DNA from: Shewanella benthica
GTDB taxonomy: Bacteria; Pseudomonadota; Gammaproteobacteria; Enterobacterales; Shewanellaceae
Length of the DNA: 64,000 bases
Assembly (NCBI GenBank): GCA_023284085.1
Contig: JAKVHY010000012.1
Span: forward strand, 1 to 64,000
Direction of reading: 5' to 3'
Both the position numbers and the translations under genes were made by a program. Shown here in pieces: positions 1 through 7,666 of the stretch. Within the stretch, counting starts at the first letter, position 1; every line of letters starts with the position of its first letter. Under the pieces are notes generated by a model. The model was not told the origin of the DNA. It worked only from the letters and a program-made list of their open reading frames with translations, and did no database searches.

Positions 1-3000
1 GGTGACGCCGCCAGTCATGTCGACGGTGAGTACTGGCAGGTCGTTGGTACCTGTGATGGTGAGGCTAACGGTTTTAGTGTCACTGCCGCCATCATTATCG
101 GTGACGGTGACTTCGAAACTCAAGGTGATGGTTTCGCCCAAGGCGAGGAACTGCACCACAGAGTTGAGGATACTGTAATCCCAGCTATCGCTGTCGACCG
201 TGAAACCATCGATGAGTCCCTGTATTTCGCCGGCGGAGAGTTCGTTGCTTAAGGTGCCATCACTCCAGCTAATATCGCCGTTATAGACTTCACTGACACT
301 GTGGGTGTTATTGATATCCACATCGGTGAAGCTAAGTGCGCCGCTGTCGGTGAGGTTCGGGTCGGTAGCATCTTCGGTGACGCCGCCAGTCGTGTCGACG
401 GTCAATAGCGGATTGTCATTAGTGCCGGTAATGGTGATTGTGACAAGTTGCGTATCGGTTGCGCCGAACTCATCGGTGACGGTGACGAGGAAGCTCTCAA
501 TAACCTGCTCACCTTCGGCAAGGCTGTCAGCCGCACTATTGTCTAAGGTGTAGGTCCACTCGCCTGTATTTGGGTCTATGACAAAGCTACCTAGAGCTGA
601 GGTATCGTCACCACTCCAGATTAGGCTTGCGCCGTCATCTACATCTGTCGCAGTTAAAATACCAGTAGTGGAAGCTGTCTGTGGATCGTCTACTTCAGCA
701 ACGGCTCCCGAAGCGTCCCCAAGTGATGAAGTGATGACAGGACTATCGTTAGTACCCAATATGGTGATAGTCACCAGTTGAGTATCGGTGCCACCAAATT
801 CATCGGTAACTGTGACCCAGAACTCTTCTTGAATCGATTGGCCTTCAGCTAAACTGTCGGCGGCATCGTTGTCTAAGTTATAGACCCACGCGCCAGTATC
901 CGGGTCTATAGAGAAGCTACCTAAGCTGCCAGCTGCATCGCCACTCCAAGTGAGTACTGCGCCGTTGTCGACATCGGTCGCTTCGAGCATGCCTGTTGCT
1001 GTTGGGCTTCCTGAAACGACTGTGCCATCATCGAGATTACCCGCTTCTATCACAGTGCCTGTATCGTAACCGCCACCTTCTTGCTCTTCTGGGGGGCTAA
1101 TGATCGGATTATCGTTGGTGCCGGTAATGGTGATTGTGACAAGTTGCGTATCGGTTGCGCCGAACTCATCGGTGACGGTGACGAGGAAGCTCTCAACAAC
1201 CTGCTCACCTTCGGCAAGGCTGTCAGCCGCACTATTGTCTAAGGTGTAAGTCCAATCGCCAGTGTTTGGGTCGATGACAAAGCTACCGTAGCTAGAGGTG
1301 TCGTTACCAGACCAGCTAAGCACTGCACCATTATCGACATCTGTAGCTGTTAAGGTTCCAGTTGCAATGGATGTTTGAGGATCATCTACTTCCGTTACCG
1401 CACCCGTGGCATTTTCAATGGCCGAGGTTATTGTTGGCGCGTCGTTTGTACCATTAACGGTGATAGTGATAATCTGGGTTTGAGTTGCGCCAAACTCGTC
1501 TGTTACTGTTACGGTAAATAGATCGGTAACGACTTCTCCTTCAGATAAGCTATCTGCCAATACGTTATCTAAGGTATAGGCCCACTCGCCAGTTATAGGG
1601 TCAATGACTAAACTACCATAGACTCCATTGCCGTCTCCGCTCCAGGTTAAAACTGAACCATTATCGACATCTGTGGCTGCTAAGCTGCCTGTCGCAATGA
1701 CGATGCCGGGAACGAGTGTACCGTCATCCTCATTACCCGCTTCGATGACTAAACCTTGGTCACCTGGGAGGATTGGGCCATCTGGACCATCTGGGTCAAT
1801 AATCACGATAACTGGGTTATCGTTGGTACCTGTTATTGTGATGGACAGGGTTACCAGTACACTATCGCCATCGGTATCCGTAAGTTGATAGGTAAATATT
1901 TCAGTAACTTGCTCTCCTTCAGCTAATGCTTGTATGTGATCTAATGAGTTATCTAATTGATAAGTGTAACTACCATCTGCGGAGATTTGTAATAGACCAA
2001 AGCTACCTGAAATCCCTGTAGTGTCTGACACTGCTATAGTAGCCCCATCAGAATTCGAAACTTGTGACACGACTGCCGAGTCGGCGCCTTGGGTATCGTT
2101 AAGTAAAACATTGCCAGTAATAGACTGGTCCCCGTCTTCTGAGACGCTGTTACTATCATCTGCTCCGCTTGGGCTATCGTCGATAATGTTGACTGTGATT
2201 GTTGATAAAGTGGTGTTACCGGCAAGATCAGTTACTAAGGTGGTAAATATTTGTGAGACAGTATCGGATGTAGAATTGTCTACACCATTGGTGAGGGTGA
2301 AATTGTAATTCAGCATACCGGTATCTAGATCTAAGCTAGTTATCACCAATAGGCCGTTATCTGTTGCTATGGTTATTGGACCTACAAATATACCTCCAAC
2401 AACAATATCTATGCCATGAATTTTTAGGCTCCCTATTCCTGCTTGTACATCAAATTTCAGACTATTTGACTGAGTTAAAGCCGTTACTAGCGGGTTTGAA
2501 CCTTGTAATAAATTAGCCTCTAGTAAAGTAATACTACTTGCATCTATTGTTGGAAGACTTGGGATCTCGGCGGTTAAAATCAAGGGGTCTTCGGTGGGGG
2601 TGGGAGCTAAGTTAAATCCTGCAGTGTCATATCCGGCTCCAGCTAATGTCTCATCACCGGCTCTACCTAAGGATATATAGTCTGAGCCACCTTGATTTTC
2701 TCCACCACCAGCGGCAGTGCCTGCGGCGGTTTCAGGGAGCGCCGCGGTAGGATCTTCACCCGCTAAAATTTGGGCTTGTAAGGCGGCAATTTCAGCATCT
2801 GCTGAAACTGGTGCTGAAGCAAATTCTGGAACCGCCCCTAAGGAGCTTTCTGCTATGGGTTCGGCAAAACTTGTTTCGGTAATTATTCTTCCATCTGCCA
2901 TCTGTAAGGTGAACTGAGAATTTGGCGAAAAGATCAGTTGTTCGCCATTCCTAATATGATCGCCTATAGTCACATCTCTGATGTTGCCTTGCTCATCCTT

Positions 3001-3063
3001 GGCCTTTAATTGACCCACAAGCTTGGTGACAACCGCGTCTTGTTCTGCTACTGAAACACCCAT
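1..3063 (-). CDS. bpfA: N-terminal part of a giant LapA/BpfA-type RTX adhesin (C-terminus beyond window)
   Basis: The reverse strand is open from an ATG at 3063 to the window edge, so only the first ~1020 residues are visible. Residues 1-110 look like the retention module that anchors LapA-family adhesins in the outer membrane (MGVSVAEQDAVV start, then VTIGDHIRNGEQLIFSPN). Residues 112-119 read TAAGTAAG, two copies of the tetrapeptide type cut by LapG periplasmic proteases. After a Gly-rich linker come tandem cadherin/VCBS-like domains with recurring TVTDEFGATDTQLVTITITG and GTNDNP motifs. An ATG at 3069 is also in frame, but the AGGA ribosome site is spaced better for 3063. In Shewanella the c-di-GMP-controlled biofilm adhesin BpfA sits beside the hem operon, which supports the name; the transporter and LapD/LapG homologues would lie outside the window. 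Function (attachment, biofilm) is by family. Confidence 0.85.
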   Translation of the reverse strand, partial: MGVSVAEQDAVVTKLVGQLKAKDEQGNIRDVTIGDHIRNGEQLIFSPNSQFTLQMADGRIITETSFAEPIAESSLGAVPEFASAPVSADAEIAALQAQILAGEDPTAALPETAAGTAAGGGENQGGSDYISLGRAGDETLAGAGYDTAGFNLAPTPTEDPLILTAEIPSLPTIDASSITLLEANLLQGSNPLVTALTQSNSLKFDVQAGIGSLKIHGIDIVVGGIFVGPITIATDNGLLVITSLDLDTGMLNYNFTLTNGVDNSTSDTVSQIFTTLVTDLAGNTTLSTITVNIIDDSPSGADDSNSVSEDGDQSITGNVLLNDTQGADSAVVSQVSNSDGATIAVSDTTGISGSFGLLQISADGSYTYQLDNSLDHIQALAEGEQVTEIFTYQLTDTDGDSVLVTLSITITGTNDNPVIVIIDPDGPDGPILPGDQGLVIEAGNEDDGTLVPGIVIATGSLAATDVDNGSVLTWSGDGNGVYGSLVIDPITGEWAYTLDNVLADSLSEGEVVTDLFTVTVTDEFGATQTQIITITVNGTNDAPTITSAIENATGAVTEVDDPQTSIATGTLTATDVDNGAVLSWSGNDTSSYGSFVIDPNTGDWTYTLDNSAADSLAEGEQVVESFLVTVTDEFGATDTQLVTITITGTNDNPIISPPEEQEGGGYDTGTVIEAGNLDDGTVVSGSPTATGMLEATDVDNGAVLTWSGDAAGSLGSFSIDPDTGAWVYNLDNDAADSLAEGQSIQEEFWVTVTDEFGGTDTQLVTITILGTNDSPVITSSLGDASGAVAEVDDPQTASTTGILTATDVDDGASLIWSGDDTSALGSFVIDPNTGEWTYTLDNSAADSLAEGEQVIESFLVTVTDEFGATDTQLVTITITGTNDNPLLTVDTTGGVTEDATDPNLTDSGALSFTDVDINNTHSVSEVYNGDISWSDGTLSNELSAGEIQGLIDGFTVDSDSWDYSILNSVVQFLALGETITLSFEVTVTDNDGGSDTKTVSLTITGTNDLPVLTVDMTGGVT
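422..1280 (-). repeat. Near-identical tandem VCBS-type repeat units in the adhesin gene
   Basis: The stretch from about 422 to 585 recurs almost base for base at about 1118 to 1281, an offset of 696 bp, with only a few substitutions. A more diverged unit lies between them. Another repeat pair begins near 1 and near 376 (both read GGTGACGCCGCCAGTC on the plus strand). Each unit encodes one extracellular domain of roughly 100-115 residues. The near identity suggests recent duplication or gene conversion, so the domain count may vary between strains and short-read assemblies may collapse it. Confidence 0.8.
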
Positions 3064-3298
3064 AACCATATCCTAGAGCCGATTCATCCTTGACCTCAGC
3101 TGCATATTTATTGAGTAGAAATAAATTTCTGCTATTACACATATTGACTTGAGTGTGGCTCTAATTTGCAGTGAGTCAAATTAGTAAAAAAACCCTGAAA
3201 GTGGCATGTTTATTGGGTTTCGACGGGATAAATTTGAAAAGTAGCGTCTATTCAGCTGTTTGGAATGGATGAAGGTCGTCGTATAAAAAGTCTAAATA

Positions 3299-3329
3299 AA
3301 AAAACCACCTAAGAGGTGGTTTTTTTATT
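3299..3329 (-). terminator. Rho-independent terminator after hemY
   Basis: The stem ACCACCT/AGGTGGT with loop AAG is flanked by A and T runs on both sides, so it can work in both directions. It lies 18 bp past the hemY stop and separates the hem operon from the adhesin gene, which is on the same strand. Confidence 0.85.
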
Positions 3330-3346
3330 TCACAATCGTATAACGG

Positions 3347-4516
3347 TTAACCTGTGACGGCGGCTTGTCGGTAGCTTTGAATGGCCCCATTTTGTTCGCC
3401 AAGGTGCTCATGGGTTTCACCAAGAGCCAGCCAGTTAGCTTTGTTTGGTTGCTGATGACACACTTTTTTCCAGTATTTCATGGCTTGACGATAATCTTTA
3501 TTTTGCGAATGCAGCTTAGCCAGTAATATTTGGAAGCTGAGCTCTTCAGCGTACTTTGTCTCAAGCGAAAATATCTGTCTTCTCTCTTCGATATCAGCGG
3601 GAGAAAGTATCTCAGCAAGCGCCATCGAGGTATCCGAACAAAGGCCGCTCTTTATCTGTTTCATTAAGAGTTTCTTAGCCTCTGTTTCACGGTTGAATTT
3701 ATGTAAACCTAAACAATAGCTGGCGAGGTTCTGTGGCTCTTTTCTTTCGGCACGGCTTAACCAGTGCCATACTTTTTCTAATTCTTGTTTGCTGCTGGAT
3801 TGGGCCTGAATAAGCAGAGCATTATTGGTGAGCATGGTGAGGTGTTGATAATCTGCCTCGCTAAGTACCTGGCGCTTCTTTATTATGGGGAGCAGTAACT
3901 TTAGTGCATGCCAGTCGGCTTGAGCTTGATATAACTCCAAGGCCAACTTTAATACCGGTTGTTTACTCTTACTCGTGGGGGAGAGTTTATCTAGCTCTAT
4001 TCTAGCCTTGTCTAGCTCTCCTTGTTGGAGTAAGTAGCGGGTGCGGCTAGTGCTCACGGCCTTGATAGCCAATGGCTCCTGTTCTGCTTGTTGCAGGTAT
4101 TTGTCTCGAGACTCGGCATTGTTCTGATGATGGGCTGCTCTTGCTGCGGCAAGCAGATTAAGGGTTGGCAACTCACCTTTCTCGGCGCCTTTAATCATGG
4201 CTTTCTCAGCTGTGGACCAATCCTCTTCCGCTAATGCGAGCGCCCCCACTAAGGTGTGTTTTCTTGCGGCTTTTTTACGCCATTTTTCGGGGAGCAGGCG
4301 GCTGCTGAGTAGCAGGTTCAGTATGAAAATAATCACCCACTCAGTTAGCTGCAGTAAACCGTAAAAAACGATAAGCGCGATAACCGCAAAAAGGACACCT
4401 GTTTCAACTTCGTAATCCCATATGGTGAAATACAGGTAGCCATTCATGCCTTCAAAAAAAGGACTGATACAGAGGCCGAACAAAACAATTCCCAGATAGA
4501 TTAATACGCGTGTCAT
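3347..4516 (-). CDS. hemY: HemY, haem-biosynthesis-associated TPR membrane protein
   Basis: The 389-aa protein has two N-terminal membrane segments (about residues 3-22 and 40-66) followed by a long helical region rich in tetratricopeptide-like repeats, as in enterobacterial HemY. The family is always found with hemC/hemD/hemX and has been linked to haem or siroheme metabolism without a proven catalytic role; it is not the Bacillus protoporphyrinogen oxidase of the same name. Its start overlaps the hemX stop by 4 bp, so the two genes are co-translated. It is the last gene of the hemCDXY operon and is followed by a clear terminator. Confidence 0.9.
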   Translation of the reverse strand: MTRVLIYLGIVLFGLCISPFFEGMNGYLYFTIWDYEVETGVLFAVIALIVFYGLLQLTEWVIIFILNLLLSSRLLPEKWRKKAARKHTLVGALALAEEDWSTAEKAMIKGAEKGELPTLNLLAAARAAHHQNNAESRDKYLQQAEQEPLAIKAVSTSRTRYLLQQGELDKARIELDKLSPTSKSKQPVLKLALELYQAQADWHALKLLLPIIKKRQVLSEADYQHLTMLTNNALLIQAQSSSKQELEKVWHWLSRAERKEPQNLASYCLGLHKFNRETEAKKLLMKQIKSGLCSDTSMALAEILSPADIEERRQIFSLETKYAEELSFQILLAKLHSQNKDYRQAMKYWKKVCHQQPNKANWLALGETHEHLGEQNGAIQSYRQAAVTG

Positions 4517-5697
4517 AGGGAAGCCTCTTCAGTCACCATCAAGTTACCGTAGGTAGTCAGCTGTTGCAGCATAGGAGTCGATTGAAAGTGGTTAATACTC
4601 GGGGTCTGAATTTCTAAGGTAGTTAATGCATCGAGTGCGGCCAGTGTTTCTTCAGTTTGAGCCTTGCTAAGATCGAAGTATTGATAGATCCACTTCCTTG
4701 CAAGGGTCAAAGATTGTCGGTAATTAACCTGATCTTGTCGGTATAGAGCAAGCTGAGATTGAAGTAGCTTATTTCTGATATTTTCAACCAGGTACCACTG
4801 TTGATCCGGTGTGAGTATGGGAGTGATATCTGTGGATCTTTTACGAATGACCACAAAATCGTCCATAAACGCCTTCCAGGATTTAGTCAGGTTTTCTTGC
4901 CAATCATCTATCGACTCTGTCATCTCAGGATTGGTTGGGCGATTAGCCGCATTGGTCACATCGACTCGATTTAATGGCAGCTGGTTTAGGTGCTCTATCA
5001 TGTTATCCAGGGTCAGTACGGTCCCCGCAATATCTGTGCTCTTGATAGCGGATACTGCTGCTATGTCAGATGCTAGCGCTTTTCTCAATGGTGTTAGCGA
5101 GGGATCTTTCATCGATTCGATGCGGTCATCTGCGGCCTTGAGTAAACTCGCCGATGTGCTGGGATCTTTTTCCAGCCAAAGCTTATTACCCGCCATTCTG
5201 ACCAAATATTTTGCTTCCTCTGCCATCCAGTGATTGGGGTTACGCTGAGCCAGTTTGGCGACTCTTTCACTCAGTTGGAGCTGATTGCTTGTCAGCTTAT
5301 CTATGCCAAAGTTTGTGCTGCTGGCGAGTTGTTCTTGTTTTCTTTCGAGTCTCGAAATTTGCTTGGCAGGTTCATTCAAGGCTTGTTTCAACTCAATGGA
5401 TAGCGCCTGAGATCTGTCTTTTTGAACAGCAAGCTCCTGATAGAGATAATATCCGCCGCCGCAAGTGGCAAAGGTTAGCAGCAAGATAAAAATCAGATTG
5501 AACAAAAAGCCCCAAGAGACACCGGAACGCTTGGCGTTAGTGTCCGAAGTGGTTGATTGACTATGGGTCTGCTTTGAGGGAGTGTCAGCACTCTTAGCTG
5601 CTATATTGACTGCCACAGCGGCATTATTAGCATCTGCTTCAGAGTTTAACTCTGTATGTGCGTCTACGGCATTATCATCTAATTTTTTCTTGTCCAT
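4513..5697 (-). CDS. hemX: HemX, uroporphyrinogen-III C-methyltransferase-like membrane protein
   Basis: The 394-aa protein starts with an acidic, Ala/Ser/Thr-rich cytoplasmic stretch (1-58), one membrane helix (about 62-86) and a periplasmic helical domain with a coiled-coil start (about 88-135). This is the HemX architecture of Enterobacteria and Shewanella. The family carries a methyltransferase name in databases, but no SAM-binding fold is visible, so catalysis should not be assumed. It sits between hemD (65 bp gap) and hemY (4 bp overlap) in the hem operon. Confidence 0.9.
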   Translation of the reverse strand: MDKKKLDDNAVDAHTELNSEADANNAAVAVNIAAKSADTPSKQTHSQSTTSDTNAKRSGVSWGFLFNLIFILLLTFATCGGGYYLYQELAVQKDRSQALSIELKQALNEPAKQISRLERKQEQLASSTNFGIDKLTSNQLQLSERVAKLAQRNPNHWMAEEAKYLVRMAGNKLWLEKDPSTSASLLKAADDRIESMKDPSLTPLRKALASDIAAVSAIKSTDIAGTVLTLDNMIEHLNQLPLNRVDVTNAANRPTNPEMTESIDDWQENLTKSWKAFMDDFVVIRKRSTDITPILTPDQQWYLVENIRNKLLQSQLALYRQDQVNYRQSLTLARKWIYQYFDLSKAQTEETLAALDALTTLEIQTPSINHFQSTPMLQQLTTYGNLMVTEEASL

Positions 5698-5762
5698 TAA
5701 ACAGTCCCTTAAAAGCGATACAGCTACAAAAATGACGAGTTTAGCGCGTTTACAGGCGAATT

Positions 5763-6491
5763 TTACAAGCTTAAGGCTACAAGTATGGCCTTACAGTTGG
5801 CCGCTTTTGCATTGGTAACTTGCTGAAATCCATTGGCAATAGCTTGCTCCTGTACTCGTGAGCTAGGGACTATAATATGACATGCACGCAGCCAAGCAAA
5901 TAACTCTTTTGGTACAAGTTTGATTAGGTTATCGAGAATCTCGCCACTGGTGATGACTATCGTGTCGATTTTGGCTTGCTGCCACGCCTGTGCATTGCTT
6001 GTTGATGTTAATGTCGGACAGGTCCTGCGATAAACTTCCCAATAGCTAACATCGGCGCCTCTATGGGTTAATTCATTCGCCAGGGCTTCTCTTCCACCGA
6101 CCCCTCGAACTATGACTATCTTCTTTTTAGACAGAGATTGGAGCTGGGGGAGTGTGAGTAATCCTTCGGTCTGTTGACAATCTTGAGGGGCTTCTAGGGC
6201 TGAGATACCCAATTGCGCAAGCGCGTTTAAGGTCGCTTCACCGACTGCGTAAAATTGTGCCTCTATAGGCCAGGCTTTATCTATGGCTTGAGCGGCAAAT
6301 TTTACCGCGTTGGTGCTGATAAATATGATGATGTCTGCATGCTTAAATAAAGCCATGCCGTGACTTTGTTGCTGCACCTGAGTCGCTTCTACTTGAAGTA
6401 AAGGCGTGACAAGATGTGCGACGCCTCTGGCTAGAAGCGCCTCAACCATTAACTGATTTCGCCCTTGTGGGCGGGTCAGCAATATCTTCAT
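5763..6491 (-). CDS. hemD: Uroporphyrinogen-III synthase
   Basis: The 242-aa cytoplasmic enzyme cyclises hydroxymethylbilane with inversion of ring D to give uroporphyrinogen III, the branch point to haem and siroheme. The N-terminus MKILLTRPQGRN and the two-lobed pattern (IIFISTNAVKFA in lobe 1, IVIVRGVGGREALA in lobe 2, TIVITSGEILDNL near 175) are typical of HemD. The family diverges strongly in sequence, but length, motifs and the position directly after hemC agree. The gap to hemC is 44 bp. Confidence 0.93.
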   Translation of the reverse strand: MKILLTRPQGRNQLMVEALLARGVAHLVTPLLQVEATQVQQQSHGMALFKHADIIIFISTNAVKFAAQAIDKAWPIEAQFYAVGEATLNALAQLGISALEAPQDCQQTEGLLTLPQLQSLSKKKIVIVRGVGGREALANELTHRGADVSYWEVYRRTCPTLTSTSNAQAWQQAKIDTIVITSGEILDNLIKLVPKELFAWLRACHIIVPSSRVQEQAIANGFQQVTNAKAANCKAILVALSL

Positions 6492-6535
6492 CTTGAGTTA
6501 GTAGTCATCGATAGCTATTCACTGAAAAGCATCAA

Positions 6536-7465
6536 TTACTTGATATAAACGGCATCAAGAATCTCTTTCGCGCCTTTGCCCAGTAGCTCTTCGGCAAGTG
6601 CAATACCTATGGCCTTAGCATCAGTTTTTGGGCCAACACATGTGCCTGTGATTATCTTGCTGCCATCGGGGTTACCCACTAAACCACGTAGTGTCAGAGT
6701 ATCACCTTGGATTTCGGCGAATGCGCCGATCGGTACCTGACACCCACCTTCCAAGTGAGTATTCATCGCGCGTTCTGCTGTCACTCGAAAACGAGTCTCT
6801 GCATGCTCAAGTGGTGCGAGTAGTGCTTTTACACGCTCATCATCAGTACGGCACTCGATTCCTACAGCGCCTTGGCCGTTAGCGGGTAAAGAATCTTCGG
6901 CTGAGATAAAGCTAGTGATACGTTCCTCAAGCTTTAGACGTTTAAGGCCTGCGGCGGCGAGTATGATGGCATCATAGTTTCCGGCATCTAGCTTACCTAA
7001 TCGTGTGCCTACGTTGCCGCGAAGATCGGTTATTTTCAGATCGGGTCGCATGCCTCGGATCTGGCACTGACGTCGCAGACTTGAGGTGCCGACAACGGCT
7101 CCCTGGGGTAGGTCGCCGATAGACTTGTAATTGTTTGAGACGAATGCATCGCGTGGATCTTCTCGCTCACAGATGACTTCGAGCCCTAGGCCGTCGGGGA
7201 AATCCACTGGTACATCTTTTATCGAGTGAACGGCGATGTCGGCTCTGTCTTCGAGCATGGCGACTTCAAGCTCTTTAACAAACAAGCCTTTTCCACCTAC
7301 TTTTGCCAGTGGAGTATCTAAGATGATGTCACCTTTAGTACTCATAGGAAGAAGTTCAACGGTCAAACCTGGATGAAATTTTTCCAGTTCTGCTTTTACA
7401 AATTCGGCTTGCCAGAGTGCAAGGGGGCTTTTACGTGTTGCGATTCGAATGACGTTTTGAGACAT
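6536..7465 (-). CDS. hemC: Hydroxymethylbilane synthase (porphobilinogen deaminase)
   Basis: The 309-aa enzyme joins four porphobilinogens into hydroxymethylbilane on a covalent dipyrromethane cofactor. The cofactor cysteine is Cys242 in [15 protein letters not shown], and the catalytic aspartate is Asp84 in SIKDVP, both at the same numbers as in E. coli HemC as I recall it. An in-frame ATG lies 45 bp upstream, but the family N-terminus [19 protein letters not shown] begins at 7465. It is the first gene of hemCDXY and is divergent from cyaA, as in enterobacteria. Confidence 0.97.
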   Translation of the reverse strand: MSQNVIRIATRKSPLALWQAEFVKAELEKFHPGLTVELLPMSTKGDIILDTPLAKVGGKGLFVKELEVAMLEDRADIAVHSIKDVPVDFPDGLGLEVICEREDPRDAFVSNNYKSIGDLPQGAVVGTSSLRRQCQIRGMRPDLKITDLRGNVGTRLGKLDAGNYDAIILAAAGLKRLKLEERITSFISAEDSLPANGQGAVGIECRTDDERVKALLAPLEHAETRFRVTAERAMNTHLEGGCQVPIGAFAEIQGDTLTLRGLVGNPDGSKIITGTCVGPKTDAKAIGIALAEELLGKGAKEILDAVYIK

Positions 7466-7666
7466 GCTCGATGTTCCATACAGAGGCCTTAGATGCAGTA
7501 ATGCTAACATTGCTCAGGATTAGATGTAACAAATGGGGTTTGATTCTTTGACCTCTGCCCAAAACGACTTTAGTTAAAAGTGTGATCATGGTCTCGTTTA
7601 TTCCTTGTGGCGGTTAAAGCTGTTAGCATTACAACTGTTTCTAACCCTGCCTTGGCGTGACTCTTA
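7466..7666. promoter_or_regulatory. hemC-cyaA divergent promoter region with mirrored dodecamer and CRP-like site
   Basis: The dodecamer TGTTAGCATTAC occurs once on each sense strand: on the minus strand at 7509-7498 ahead of hemC and on the plus strand at 7621-7632 ahead of cyaA. It lies 33-44 bp from the hemC start and 35-46 bp from the cyaA start. Its TGTTAGCAT part fits an extended -10 box (TGnTAnnnT). A CRP-like sequence TGTGA-N6-TCTCG lies at 7581-7596. The repeat is seen directly; the promoter and CRP roles are inferred, the latter by analogy with CRP feedback on E. coli cyaA. Confidence 0.45.

Noticed and set aside
305..2917. Several plus-strand open frames of 60-95 codons in the first 3 kb
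   Set aside because: They are opposite-strand shadows of the adhesin gene, whose reverse-strand frame is continuous and has clear VCBS and retention-module motifs.
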